In this document: piece by piece, positions 53,098 through 61,776 of the stretch
Numbering within the stretch: the first letter of the stretch is position 1
Layout of the letters: every line of letters starts with the position of its first letter
Translations under genes and position numbers: made by a program
Notes under the pieces: generated by a model
Database searches by the model: none
What the model saw: only the letters and a program-made list of their open reading frames with translations
What the model was told of the DNA's origin: nothing
Assembly: GCF_014203235.1 (NCBI RefSeq)
Contig: NZ_JACHIN010000004.1
Span: forward strand, 466,719-530,718
DNA: 64,000 bases
Source of the DNA: Nonomuraea endophytica
GTDB taxonomy: Bacteria > Actinomycetota > Actinomycetes > Streptosporangiales > Streptosporangiaceae
Direction: 5' to 3'

Positions 53098-54447
53098 TCA
53101 GGCTTGTTGGCCGTGGCCGGGGTGGCCGACGACTTGGCCTTCGCCGTACACCTCGACTCCGCGGACGAACGTGCGGTCGACGCGGACCCCGCACGTCACG
53201 CCCGCGTAGGGGGTCCAGCCGACCCTGGACAGGACGTCCGCGTCGGTGATGGTCCACGGCGCGTCAGGGTCGGCGATCACGATGTCGGCGTCGCGGCCGG
53301 GGAGCAGGGCGCCCTTCTGGGGGAGGCCGAACTTGCGGGCGGGGACCTCGGCGGCCATTTCGACGACGCGTTCCAGGGTGATCTGTCCGGACAGGGCGGC
53401 GTTCAGGAGGAGGGGGTAGAAGTACTGGATGCCGGGGGTGCCGGTGTGGGAGCTCCACATGCGGGTCCAGCCGATCTCCTTCTCCTCCCGCGTGTGCGGC
53501 GCGTGGTCGGAGGCGGCGATGTCGATGGTGCCGTCGCGCATGCCGTCCCACACGGCCTCGCGGGCGTCGTCGGGCACCCAGTACGACAGCGCATAAGGCC
53601 CTAGCCGCTCGACGTGTTCCCACCGGGACAGGAACGGCATCCAGTGGTTGACCTCGCACGTCACGTCCACACCCCGGGCCTTGGCCCGGCGGACGGCGTC
53701 GACGGAGCGGCGGGTCTGCATGTGGGCCAGGTGGACGGGGCAGCCGCTGGCCTCGGCCAGGCGGAGGACGACGTCGATGGCGGTGTCCCAGATGACGCCT
53801 TCGCGTTCGGCATAGGCCTGGGCGTAGGCCTGCGGGGTGTTCTCGCCGCTTTCCAGGTAACGGCCCTCGATGTAGTCCATGAGCGCCTGGTCGTGCGGGT
53901 GGACGATGAAGCGTTTGCCGGTGGCGGCGATGGTGTCCATCATGCGCAGCAGGTCGCCGTGGTCGTGCATGCCGGTTCCGGCGGGGTGTGGGTAGGTGCG
54001 GCCGGTGTCGACGACCATGTACACCTTGTAGGCCCTGATGCCCATCTCGGCCATCTTGGGGACCTGGTCGGTCAGGGTGGCGGCGGGGTTGTGGTTGTAG
54101 TCCACGATCGAGGTGGCCGCGTAGCGGGACAGGACGTCCTGCAGGGTCTCGGCGGTGGTGGTGGGCGGGTCGAGGTTGGGCATCCCGAAGATCGTCGTCA
54201 CGCCGCCGGCCGCGGCCTGGCGGGTGGTGGTGAGGATGTCCTCCTTGTGGGTGAAGCCGGGTTCGCGGGTGTGGACGTGCACGTCGACCATTCCGGGCAG
54301 GACGAGCTTGCCGGTGGCGTCGACCACCTGGTCGCCGGTCTCCACCTCCCGGGAGACCAGCCCGGCGATCCTGCCTCCGGACACGAGCACGTCGGCGTCG
54401 AGGCGGCCGGCGGGGGTGACGACGGTTCCTCCGGCGATCCTCATCAT
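53098..54447 (-). CDS. Dihydroorotase/hydantoinase/allantoinase-type amidohydrolase
   Basis: This 449-residue amidohydrolase has the cyclic-amidohydrolase layout: DVHVHTREPGFTHKEDILT (metal His pair and Arg), AYKVYMVVD with the Lys expected to be carbamylated, HPHDQALMDYIEG, CPVHLAHMQTRRSVDA and catalytic Asp in IAASDHAPHTREEKE. These enzymes open cyclic amides such as dihydroorotate, dihydropyrimidines, hydantoins and allantoin. No other pyrimidine synthesis gene is nearby, so a catabolic role is preferred. Start at ATG 54447, overlapping the hydrolase stop (ATGA). Confidence 0.88.
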   Translation of the reverse strand: MMRIAGGTVVTPAGRLDADVLVSGGRIAGLVSREVETGDQVVDATGKLVLPGMVDVHVHTREPGFTHKEDILTTTRQAAAGGVTTIFGMPNLDPPTTTAETLQDVLSRYAATSIVDYNHNPAATLTDQVPKMAEMGIRAYKVYMVVDTGRTYPHPAGTGMHDHGDLLRMMDTIAATGKRFIVHPHDQALMDYIEGRYLESGENTPQAYAQAYAEREGVIWDTAIDVVLRLAEASGCPVHLAHMQTRRSVDAVRRAKARGVDVTCEVNHWMPFLSRWEHVERLGPYALSYWVPDDAREAVWDGMRDGTIDIAASDHAPHTREEKEIGWTRMWSSHTGTPGIQYFYPLLLNAALSGQITLERVVEMAAEVPARKFGLPQKGALLPGRDADIVIADPDAPWTITDADVLSRVGWTPYAGVTCGVRVDRTFVRGVEVYGEGQVVGHPGHGQQA

Positions 54448-55376
54448 GCGGGCGCCTCGATCCGCGCGTCGCCCTCGGGGGTGGAGACCACCAGGTGGGC
54501 GGGTCCGAGATGGCGCTCGAACCAGGCGACGACCCGCGGGGTCACCTCGGTCCAGTAGCGGTCGTAGGCGGCGTAGTGGGTGGTGTGCCGCTGCATGATC
54601 AGCTCGCGGGGGCCGCGGGCGGCGGCGTAGATCTTCTCGGCGTGGTCGGTGGGTGTGGTGGCGTCGTTCTCGATGCCGATGACCAGCAGCGGGGTGTGGA
54701 TCGCGGCCGCCGCGGGCCGGTAGGCGAGGATCTCCTCCACCGCGGGGGCGAACGCCACCTGCGTCGGGATGCGCTCGTCCACGTCGGCCTTGACGGTCGT
54801 GGCCCGGCGTTCCTTGGTCGGGACCATGATCTCCTCGCGGGGATGGACGAGGCGGCCCTTGGCGGTGCGTACCCGGTCGAGGCGGTCGGCCTCGACGTCG
54901 GCCAGGAACTCCAGCCACTCGTACTCGCTGCGCATCCGGTGCAGCCAGTCGGCCCCGTCGGCGACGGGCAACTGGCTGACCGCGGCCCGGACCCGCCGGT
55001 CGGCGGCGGCCAGCAGCACGGCGTTGCCGCCGCCGGTGCCGCCGCTGCCGAAGACGCCGATGCCGTCGGGGACCACGTCGTCGCGGCCGGTCAGGTACGT
55101 GACGGCGGAGCGCAGGTCCTGCAGCTGCCGAACCGGCGACAGGATCGACCGGTCGCCCTCGGAGCCGCCGAAGCCCCGGTAGTCGAAGACCAGCACGGCG
55201 AAGCCCGCCGCGGTCAGTGCCTCGTGGTAGCGGACGTAGAGTTTCGCGTCCTTGAGCCCCAGCCAGCCGGGGCCCTGGACGATGGCGCGGTACGGCCCCG
55301 CCCCCTCGTCGGGGGTACGCCACAGGGCGCTGATCCGGTCGCCGTCGCTGTACCAGCTCACTTCTTCTGTGCGCAT
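54444..55376 (-). CDS. Alpha/beta hydrolase (DLH/CocE-like)
   Basis: This 310-residue protein starts ATG 55376 (MRTEEVSWYSDGDRISALW); the longer frame to 55478 runs into the promoter region. Core segments are AIVQGPGWLGLKDAKLYVRYHEALTAAG (oxyanion strand), VLVFDYRGFGGSEGD and LQDLRSAVTYL. The nucleophile elbow reads IGVFGSGGTGGGNA, where relatives have GxSxGG, so by alignment Thr (or none) takes the nucleophile position. Late Asp/His candidates are in GIENDATTP and QRHTTHYAAYDRY. It could be a hydrolase or C-C bond cleaving enzyme for ring-opening products. Confidence 0.85.
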   Translation of the reverse strand: MRTEEVSWYSDGDRISALWRTPDEGAGPYRAIVQGPGWLGLKDAKLYVRYHEALTAAGFAVLVFDYRGFGGSEGDRSILSPVRQLQDLRSAVTYLTGRDDVVPDGIGVFGSGGTGGGNAVLLAAADRRVRAAVSQLPVADGADWLHRMRSEYEWLEFLADVEADRLDRVRTAKGRLVHPREEIMVPTKERRATTVKADVDERIPTQVAFAPAVEEILAYRPAAAAIHTPLLVIGIENDATTPTDHAEKIYAAARGPRELIMQRHTTHYAAYDRYWTEVTPRVVAWFERHLGPAHLVVSTPEGDARIEAPA

Positions 55377-55390
55377 GCCCACAGCCTGGA

Positions 55391-55409
55391 TTTCGTATCC
55401 AATCTTGTC
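55391..55409. promoter_or_regulatory. Second GntR-type site in the divergent promoter region
   Basis: TTTCGTATCCAATCTTGTC shares 11 of 12 bases (TCGTATCCAATC vs TCGGATCCAATC) with the site before the GntR gene. It lies about 15-33 bp before the alpha/beta hydrolase start, between it and the plus-strand importer operon. One further GATTGGATACG match occurs inside the first permease gene (about 56534), so specificity is not proven. Confidence 0.45.
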
Positions 55410-55442
55410 AACACTCTCTTGGAAACGTCCGAGAGAGGGGGG

Positions 55443-55472
55443 TTGACCGTGTTTTAACGCCATGAATAATGT
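55443..55472 (+). promoter_or_regulatory. Sigma70-type promoter for the importer/dioxygenase operon
   Basis: TTGACC (55443-55448) and TAATGT (55467-55472) are separated by 18 nt; AATAAT at 55465 is an alternative. The position 36 bp before the ATPase start and the local AT-rich stretch support it as the start of the nine-gene transcript. Confidence 0.55.
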
Positions 55473-55507
55473 AGCCATCTCGTTCCCCTGGGAGTACGGA
55501 GCCGTTT

Positions 55508-56275
55508 ATGGCGACCGATCCGATCATCCAGATCCGCGACCTGTCCGTCCGGTACCACGTCGCCAGGACGGGCAACCGGCTGATCGCCGTGCAGGACGTC
55601 GACCTCGACGTCATGGAAGGCGAGTTCCTGACCGTCCTCGGGCCCAGCGGCTGCGGCAAGACCACGGTCCTCAACTGCGTGGCGGGCCTGCTCACCCCGA
55701 CAACCGGCACGATCCTCGCCGGCGGCCGCCCGGTCACCGCACCGGGTCCCGACCGCGCCGTGGTCTTCCAGGACTACGCGCTGCTGCCCTGGCGTACCGT
55801 CGCCGACAACGTCCGATTCGGGCTGGAGATGCAGCCCCGGCTGAAGGAGGGCGCCGCCGACCGGATCGCCGAGGCCATCCGCCTCGTGGGCCTGTCCGGA
55901 TTCGAGAACTCCTACCCGCGCGAACTGTCCGGCGGCATGCAGCAGCGCGCCGGGCTGGCCAGGTCGCTGGTCGCCGATCCGCGCATCCTGCTCATGGACG
56001 AACCGCTCGGCGCGGTCGACGCGCTGACCCGCGAGGTCATGCGGGCCGAGCTGAAGCGCATCATCGACGCCACCGGCAAGACCGTCGTCTTCATCACCCA
56101 CAGCATCGACGAGGCGGTCCAGCTCGGGGACCGGATCGCGGTGTTCAGCTCGCACCCGGGGACCATCAAGGAGATCGTCTCCGTCACGCCGGGCAACCGC
56201 GACGGGCTGCGCGACCAGCTGTGGAAGTCGCTGGAGTCCGACGCCGTGGCCGCGGCCCGCGGGGCCGCGGAATGA
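55508..56275 (+). CDS. NitT/TauT-type ABC importer ATP-binding protein
   Basis: This 255-residue protein has Walker A GPSGCGKTTVLNC (about residues 45-57), Q-loop VFQDYALLPWRTV, signature LSGGMQQRAGLARSL, Walker B ILLMDEPLGAVDALTR and switch VFITHSIDEAVQLGDR, all as in the SsuB/TauB/NrtD family. It energises import by the following two permeases. Its TGA overlaps the permease ATG. It is the first of nine coupled genes. Confidence 0.94.
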   Translation: MATDPIIQIRDLSVRYHVARTGNRLIAVQDVDLDVMEGEFLTVLGPSGCGKTTVLNCVAGLLTPTTGTILAGGRPVTAPGPDRAVVFQDYALLPWRTVADNVRFGLEMQPRLKEGAADRIAEAIRLVGLSGFENSYPRELSGGMQQRAGLARSLVADPRILLMDEPLGAVDALTREVMRAELKRIIDATGKTVVFITHSIDEAVQLGDRIAVFSSHPGTIKEIVSVTPGNRDGLRDQLWKSLESDAVAAARGAAE

Positions 56276-57096
56276 CCGCGCGCACCGCCCCCGCCAAACC
56301 CCTGCGAGTCCGCCCATCAGGTACGGCCCGCCGCCCCTGGAAGTACCGCACCCCGCTCATCGCCCTGGCCGACCTGGTGGTCTTCGTGGCCCTCTGGCAC
56401 GTGGCCGTGGTCGAGCTCGAACTGGTCAACCGCGTCTTCTTCCCCTCCCCCGGCGACGTGGCCGGCTCGCTGGCCACGCTCATATCCAGCGGCGAACTCG
56501 CCGGCCACCTCGGCACCAGCGCCAGAAGCTGGCTGATTGGATACGGTCTCGGCGCGGCGGCCGGAGTCGTCACCGGACTCGCGACCGGGAGCCTGCCGTG
56601 GGCCAACCGGCTGCTCATGCCGCTGCTCTGGTCCCTGTGGGCGACGCCGCTCATCGCGCTCCAGCCCACGCTCACCGCCTGGCTCGACTACGGCGACGGG
56701 CCGATCGTCGTCCTGGTCTTCCTCAGCACGATGATCCCGGTGGCGCTCAACACCGCGACCGGCGCGGCGCAAACCAGCCCGTCGCTGATCAGGGCGGCCC
56801 GGGTGTTCGGGGCGGGCCGGATGGCGGTCTACCTGAAGATCCGGCTGCCGTGGGCGGTGCCGTACGTGATCGGGGGGCTGCGTCTGGCGGTGCCCACGTC
56901 GATGATCGGCCTGCTGGTCGGCGAGATGGTGGGCTCGCCCAGCGGCGTCGGGTCGATCATCGTCAACGCCACCGCGCGGTTCAGGACCGGGGAGGCGTTC
57001 GCCGCGATCGGCGTCTACGTCGTGCTGTCCGTGGTGCTGGTACGGCTGCTCGACCTGGCGGAACGCCGGGCCGGCGGGTGGAGGAACCATGCGTGA
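56272..57096 (+). CDS. NitT/TauT-type ABC permease, first
   Basis: This 274-residue protein has an N-terminal basic stretch, then six helices. The family coupling loop is present as SLIRAARVFGAGRMAVYLKIRLPWAVPYVIGGLRLAVP, with LLVGEMVGSPSGVGSIIVNA following. It starts at ATG 56272 (ATGA overlap). It differs clearly from the next permease, so the channel is probably a heterodimer. Confidence 0.92.
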   Translation: MTARTAPAKPLRVRPSGTARRPWKYRTPLIALADLVVFVALWHVAVVELELVNRVFFPSPGDVAGSLATLISSGELAGHLGTSARSWLIGYGLGAAAGVVTGLATGSLPWANRLLMPLLWSLWATPLIALQPTLTAWLDYGDGPIVVLVFLSTMIPVALNTATGAAQTSPSLIRAARVFGAGRMAVYLKIRLPWAVPYVIGGLRLAVPTSMIGLLVGEMVGSPSGVGSIIVNATARFRTGEAFAAIGVYVVLSVVLVRLLDLAERRAGGWRNHA

Positions 57097-57853
57097 CCTC
57101 AAGAGGTGGGCGGTCGCCCTGGAGGTGGCGGCGCTGTTCGCGCTGTGGGAGCTGGCGATCAGCGGGCTCAAGCTGGCCAACCCGTCGTTCGTGCCGCCGC
57201 CCAGCGCGATCTGGACGGCGTTCACCGGGATGCTGGCCGACGGTTCGCTGCCGGAGCACGCCTGGTTCAGCACGCAGAACGCGGTGGCCGGGTTCCTGCT
57301 CGCGGTGGTCGTCGGCGTGCCGTGCGGGCTGGCGCTCGGGTCGTCGCGGCTGGTCAGCGATGTGGCCGGGCCGCCGTTCTGGACGGCCTACGCGATGCCG
57401 AGGATCGCCTTCCAGCCGCTGCTCGTGCTGTGGCTCGGATTCGGGGCGGCGCCCAAGATCCTCATCATCTTTCTCATGGCGGTCTTCCCGATCGCGATCA
57501 ACACCATGGACGGCATCAGAGGCGTGGACCCCTCGCTGGTGCGGGCGGCCCGGGTGTACGGCGCCGGCCGTATCCAGGTGTTCCTCAAGGTGCAGCTCTG
57601 GGCGGCGCTCCCGCTGATCCTCACCGGGATCCGCATGGGCGTGGCCAGGGCCATGGTCGGCATCGTGGTCGGCGAGTTCATCGGGGGCAGCCAGGGGCTC
57701 GGTTACCTGATCTTCCGCAGGTCGGCCGACTTCGACCTGGCATCCGCGCTGGCGCTCACGCTTCTGCTGGTCGTCATCGCCAACGTGTTGATGGCGCTGG
57801 TGAGCCTCGCTCGCCGGATCGCCGCTCCCTGGTATGCCGAAGGAGTGTCATGA
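57089..57853 (+). CDS. NitT/TauT-type ABC permease, second
   Basis: This 254-residue protein has six helices and the coupling loop SLVRAARVYGAGRIQVFLKVQLWAALPLILTGIRMGVARAMVG, then VVGEFIGGSQGLGYLIF. It starts 8 bp inside the first permease gene. Together with it and the lipoprotein it forms an importer of the sulfonate/nitrate/pyrimidine-precursor kind. Confidence 0.92.
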   Translation: MRDLKRWAVALEVAALFALWELAISGLKLANPSFVPPPSAIWTAFTGMLADGSLPEHAWFSTQNAVAGFLLAVVVGVPCGLALGSSRLVSDVAGPPFWTAYAMPRIAFQPLLVLWLGFGAAPKILIIFLMAVFPIAINTMDGIRGVDPSLVRAARVYGAGRIQVFLKVQLWAALPLILTGIRMGVARAMVGIVVGEFIGGSQGLGYLIFRRSADFDLASALALTLLLVVIANVLMALVSLARRIAAPWYAEGVS

Positions 57854-58848
57854 AACGTCTGATCGTGCCGCTGGCCGTACTCCTGATCGCCGGATGTGGC
57901 GGCACCGCGCCGCAGACGCCCGCGCCCGCCGCGACCGGACCCATCGGGGCGCCGGAGAAGACCGCCCTGAAGATCGGCATGCGGCTGCCGAACCTGGACA
58001 CCAACGCCCCCGTCGAGATCGCCCTCGACAAGGGCTTCTACAAGGAAGAGGGGCTGACGGTCGAGCGGGTGGAGGTGCAGTCGATCAGGGAGGGCCTGGT
58101 CGGCGGGAGCCTCGACTTCGGCGCCGAGGCCTCGCCCGACGTGGTCGCTGCGGCGACGGCGGGCACCGGGCTGCGGATCGTGGCCGGATATCGCAACCGC
58201 GAGCCGTTCGTCGTGGTGGTGCGGCCGGAGATCGCCAAGCCGCAGGACCTGGCGGGCAAGCCGGTGCTGCTGGGCGCCAACCCCGGCACGATCGAGTACG
58301 ACGTGCGGATGCAACTGCTCAAGGAGGCCGGCTTCGACCTGACCGGCGTGGCGGTGAAGCCGGTGAACCTGCCCGGCGGCTCGAACGCCTGGGTGGAGCA
58401 GTTCAAGCAGGGCAAGCTGGCGATGACCGTGATCTTCCCCAGGCACAAGAAGCTGGTGCAGGGCCGCCTGGTGCTGGACGTGATGAAGGAGTGGCCCAAC
58501 GACAGCCTGACCGCGCTCCAGGACTTCGTGGACCGCAACCCGAACACCACCGCCCGCTTCATCCGGGCGACGATCAAGGGCATCAAGGTCTTCAAGGACC
58601 CCGCCCAGCAGGCGTACGTGCAGAAGCTGATGCGCGCCAAGGGCTTCACCGTCACGCCGCTGGAGGAGGAGCCCGAGGTCTACGCCAACGGCCCACTGCT
58701 CTACGACGACGACATGGGGCTGAACGCGAAGGGCTTCGAGGAACTGCTCGCGGTGCTGAAGCTGCCGCCGGCGCCGTTCGAGTCGTTCACGCATCTCGGC
58801 CAGCTCACCCGCGCGCAGGACGCGCTCGGCGTGGCCAAGCGCCCATGA
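57850..58848 (+). CDS. NitT/TauT-type substrate-binding lipoprotein
   Basis: This 332-residue protein starts ATG 57850 (AAGGAG upstream, ATGA overlap). The signal peptide has lipobox LIAGC (Cys16). The body resembles SsuA/ThiY-like receptors: APVEIALDKGFYKEEGLTVERVEVQS, GSLDFGAEASPDVV, KPQDLAGKPVLLGANPGTIEYDVRMQLLKEAGFD. These receptors bind taurine, sulfonates, nitrate, pyrimidines or aromatic acids. It is the outer receptor for the presumed pathway substrate. Confidence 0.9.
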   Translation: MKRLIVPLAVLLIAGCGGTAPQTPAPAATGPIGAPEKTALKIGMRLPNLDTNAPVEIALDKGFYKEEGLTVERVEVQSIREGLVGGSLDFGAEASPDVVAAATAGTGLRIVAGYRNREPFVVVVRPEIAKPQDLAGKPVLLGANPGTIEYDVRMQLLKEAGFDLTGVAVKPVNLPGGSNAWVEQFKQGKLAMTVIFPRHKKLVQGRLVLDVMKEWPNDSLTALQDFVDRNPNTTARFIRATIKGIKVFKDPAQQAYVQKLMRAKGFTVTPLEEEPEVYANGPLLYDDDMGLNAKGFEELLAVLKLPPAPFESFTHLGQLTRAQDALGVAKRP

Positions 58849-59879
58849 GGGCGGCACGCTGGGACGGCTCGCGGCTGCGCGTCGCCGACGCACCGGTGCC
58901 CGAGCCGGGGCCGGGCGAGGTGCTGATCGAGGTGCGCGCGGTCGGCGTGAACCAGCTCGAACGCCAGGTCATGGCGGGCGCGCCGCTCGGCCCCGGCGTG
59001 CTGCTCCCCCGCACGATCGGGCTCGACCCGGCGGGCGTCGTCGTGGCCTGCGGGCCGGGCGTGCCCGACCGCGTGGGGGCGCGCGTCGCGGTCAAGCCGA
59101 ACGTCCCGTGCGGCGGATGCGGCGCGTGTACGGCCGGCCGCGAGGCCGACTGCCCCGCCCAGACGGTCGTCGGCATCCACCGCGACGGCGGCGCCGCCGA
59201 GTACGTCGTGGTCCCGTCCCGGGTGGCCTTCGACGTGGGGCGGCTGCCGTTCGCGCAGGCCGCGGCGGCGGTGCACAGCGTGCCCATCGCGCTGCACATG
59301 ATCCGCCGCTCCGGCCGGGGCGTGCCGCGGAAGGTGCTGGTGACCGGGGCCACCGGGGCGCTCGGCTGCGCGGCGGTGCAGGTAGCTGCCGCGCTCGGCG
59401 CCGAGGTGACCGCGGGCGCCCTGGAGGGCGAGCCGATCGGCGACCTGCCCGGCCTGGGCGCGAGCGAGGTGGTCACCTACCCGCGCGAAGGCGCCGGCGC
59501 GGCGCTGGAGAAGGCGCTCGACGGCAGCTCGCCCGCCCTGGTGCTGGACGCGACGGGCAGCGGCGAGCTGATCTCGGCCGCGTTGCGCTGCGTGGCGTGG
59601 GCGGGCGCGGTGGTCGTGGCGGCGGCACTGCCGGACTCGGCCGTCGAGCTCGACACCCGCGCCTTCTACACCCGCCGGATCACCCTGTACGGCTGCGCCG
59701 CCGCGGACTACGCCGACGTCCGCGACGGCCTGGACCTGGTGGCCCGCGGCCTGGTCAGGCCGCCGGTGGCGGCTGAGCTGCCGCTGGAGGAGGTCGGCGC
59801 GGCCTTCGAGATGGCGGGCCGGCGCGACCATCTCGGCAAGGTGATGCTCGTAACCAAGGAGGAGCCGACATGCCCCTGA
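58845..59879 (+). CDS. Medium-chain dehydrogenase/reductase (quinone reductase-like)
   Basis: This 344-residue protein starts at ATG 58845 (ATGA overlap). The N-terminal GroES-like domain keeps the structural-zinc lobe (CGGCGACTAGREADC) but has GVNQLERQVMAG and GLDPAGVVV where zinc alcohol dehydrogenases have the catalytic Cys and His, so catalytic zinc is probably absent. The NAD(P)-binding segment VLVTGATGALGCAAVQVAAALGAEV follows. It is likely an NAD(P)H enoyl reductase or quinone reductase-like enzyme acting on a pathway intermediate. Confidence 0.87.
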   Translation: MRAARWDGSRLRVADAPVPEPGPGEVLIEVRAVGVNQLERQVMAGAPLGPGVLLPRTIGLDPAGVVVACGPGVPDRVGARVAVKPNVPCGGCGACTAGREADCPAQTVVGIHRDGGAAEYVVVPSRVAFDVGRLPFAQAAAAVHSVPIALHMIRRSGRGVPRKVLVTGATGALGCAAVQVAAALGAEVTAGALEGEPIGDLPGLGASEVVTYPREGAGAALEKALDGSSPALVLDATGSGELISAALRCVAWAGAVVVAAALPDSAVELDTRAFYTRRITLYGCAAADYADVRDGLDLVARGLVRPPVAAELPLEEVGAAFEMAGRRDHLGKVMLVTKEEPTCP

Positions 59880-60952
59880 GCGGGCTGCGTGTGATCGAGG
59901 CGGGCCAGTACATCTCCGCGCCGTACGCGGGGAAGCTGCTGGCCGACCTCGGCGCGGAGGTGACGAAGGTGGAGCCGCCGGGCGGCGATCCGATGCGGCG
60001 CTGGCAGGGGGGCGGCGGCCGGCCGTACAGTCCGCAGTTCGCCGCCTACAACCGGGGCAAGCGCTCGGTGACGCTCGATCTGAAGGACCCGGACGGGCTG
60101 GCGGCGCTGCTGGAGCTGGTGTCCGGCGCGGACGTGCTGATCGAGAACTTCCGGCCCGGGGTGGCCGACCGGCTGGGCTTCGGCTGGCCGGTCATGAAGG
60201 TGCGCGAGCCTCGGCTGGTGTATTGCTCGATCACCGGGTTCGGGCCGAGCGGGCCGTACGCTAAGCGGCCGGCGTACGACACGATCATCTCGGCGATCGG
60301 CGGCATGTACGGACATCTGGTGCCGCTGGATGATCCGCGCCCGGCCGGGCCGGCGTTCTCGGATCTGCTGTCCGGCATGTCGGCGGTCCAGGGCATCCTG
60401 GCGGCGCTGCACGCGCGCTCGTCCTCCGGCGCCGGCCGCCGGGTGGAGGTGTCCATGCTCGGGGCGCTGACCGACTTCCTGACCGAGCCGATCGCCACCT
60501 ACCTGGAGACGGGCACGGTCGCCGGGCCGTCGACCAGGGCGGCGCGGGCGCAGGCCTACGGGTGCGTGAGCTCGGAGGGGCTGCCGTTCGTGATCCATCT
60601 GTCGGTGCCGGAGAAGTTCTGGCTCGGGCTGCTCAACGTGCTGGAGCGTCCCGATCTGGCGGAGGATCCCCGCTTCGCCACCCGTGAGCTGCGCTTCCGC
60701 CACTACGCGGAGCTGGAGGAGACGTTGCGGGCCGAGACCGTCAAGCGGCCGCGCGATGAGTGGTTCGAGCGCCTGACCGCCGCCGACATCCCGCACGGGC
60801 CGCTGAACACCGTCGCCGACCTGGTCCAGGACCCGCAGGCGCTGCACCTGGGCCTGATCGACGACGAGACCACCCGGCCGGGCACCCGTTTCTCCACGCA
60901 CGAGCGGCGGCTGCCGCGTCCCGCCACCAGACCCGCACCGGAGCTGCAGTGA
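59870..60952 (+). CDS. CaiB/BaiF family (class III) CoA transferase
   Basis: This 360-residue protein has the N-terminal VIEAGQYISAPYAGKLLADLGAEVTKVEPPGGDPMR, NRGKRSVTLDLK, LIENFRPGVADRLG and the catalytic Asp in FSDLLSGMSAVQGILAAL. The late signature (ADIPHGPLNTVADLVQDPQ) is also present. It transfers CoA between carboxylic acids by an aspartyl-CoA intermediate. A ring-cleavage acid or the imported acid may be its substrate. It overlaps the reductase gene by 10 bp. Confidence 0.9.
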   Translation: MPLSGLRVIEAGQYISAPYAGKLLADLGAEVTKVEPPGGDPMRRWQGGGGRPYSPQFAAYNRGKRSVTLDLKDPDGLAALLELVSGADVLIENFRPGVADRLGFGWPVMKVREPRLVYCSITGFGPSGPYAKRPAYDTIISAIGGMYGHLVPLDDPRPAGPAFSDLLSGMSAVQGILAALHARSSSGAGRRVEVSMLGALTDFLTEPIATYLETGTVAGPSTRAARAQAYGCVSSEGLPFVIHLSVPEKFWLGLLNVLERPDLAEDPRFATRELRFRHYAELEETLRAETVKRPRDEWFERLTAADIPHGPLNTVADLVQDPQALHLGLIDDETTRPGTRFSTHERRLPRPATRPAPELQ

Positions 60953-61776
60953 AAGCCATCGACGTGCACACCCACCCGCAGACCGAGGAGTTCCTGGCCG
61001 CGATGGGGCGGCGCCGCGGCCAGATGGGCGCCCACTTCGGCAAGGAGCGCGCCCCGATCTCGTTCGCCGCCCAGGCCGACCTCTACCGCGAGCGCGACAT
61101 GATGGCCGTGATCGTCAACTCGGCCGGGCTGCCGGAGCTCAACGACGCGCTCGGCCGGGCGCAGCGCGAGCATGCCGACACCTTCATCGCGTTCTGCGGC
61201 ATCGATCCCCACGCGCCGGACGCGGCGGAGGAGATCCGGCGCTGCCACGGCGAGTACGGCATCAGGGGCGTCGGCGAGCTCAACCCCGGCCGCCAGCGCT
61301 TCTTCCCCAACGACGAGCGCTTCTACCCGATCTGGGAGGTCTGCGCGGAGCTGGGGCTGCCGGTCATGTTCCACGGCGGCTTCCTCGGCGCGGGCGCCGG
61401 CACCCGCGGCGGCATGGGCTACAAGCTGGAGTACACCCGGCCGATCCCCTACCTTGACGACGTGGCCGCCGACTTCCCCGAGCTGACCGTGATCGCCGCA
61501 CATCCCGGCTGGCCGTGGCACCTGGACAACCTGGCCGCCTGCTGGCACAAGGCCAACTACTACATCGACCTGTCGGGCTGGGCGCCGCGCTACTGGCCTG
61601 CCGAGGTGGTCCACTACGCCGACAGCGTGATCACCAAGCGCGTGCTGTTCGGCACCGACTGGCCGGTGCTGGGCCCCGAGCGCTGGGCGGCGGAGTTCGA
61701 GTCGCTCGACTTCAAGCCCGCCTCGCGGCAGCGGATCATGCTGGACAACGCGAGGGAGCTGTTCGGCCTTGGCTGA
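60949..61776 (+). CDS. Amidohydrolase 2 family enzyme (ACMSD/LigJ-like)
   Basis: This 275-residue TIM barrel starts at GTG 60949 (GTGA overlap). It has AIDVHTHPQTEEFLAAMG (metal His pair), MFHGGFLGAGAG, LTVIAAHPGWPWHLDNLAACWHKANYYIDLSGWAPRY and LFGTDWPVLGPERWA with the catalytic Asp. Family members include aminocarboxymuconate semialdehyde decarboxylase, resorcylate decarboxylase and oxalomesaconate hydratase, all steps close to extradiol ring cleavage. Its position before LigB/LigA supports such a role. Confidence 0.88.
   Translation: MKAIDVHTHPQTEEFLAAMGRRRGQMGAHFGKERAPISFAAQADLYRERDMMAVIVNSAGLPELNDALGRAQREHADTFIAFCGIDPHAPDAAEEIRRCHGEYGIRGVGELNPGRQRFFPNDERFYPIWEVCAELGLPVMFHGGFLGAGAGTRGGMGYKLEYTRPIPYLDDVAADFPELTVIAAHPGWPWHLDNLAACWHKANYYIDLSGWAPRYWPAEVVHYADSVITKRVLFGTDWPVLGPERWAAEFESLDFKPASRQRIMLDNARELFGLG

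Noticed and set aside
52742..53257. Frames giving repeated PADPQTRR or VCGSAGLR peptides
   Set aside because: They are translations of the 8-bp tandem repeat; no ribosome binding site and no non-repeat domain.
53098..54447. Pyrimidine biosynthesis dihydroorotase (pyrC)
   Set aside because: No other pyr genes are adjacent and the enzyme is coupled to a hydrolase in a catabolic setting; the family allows hydantoinase or allantoinase function.
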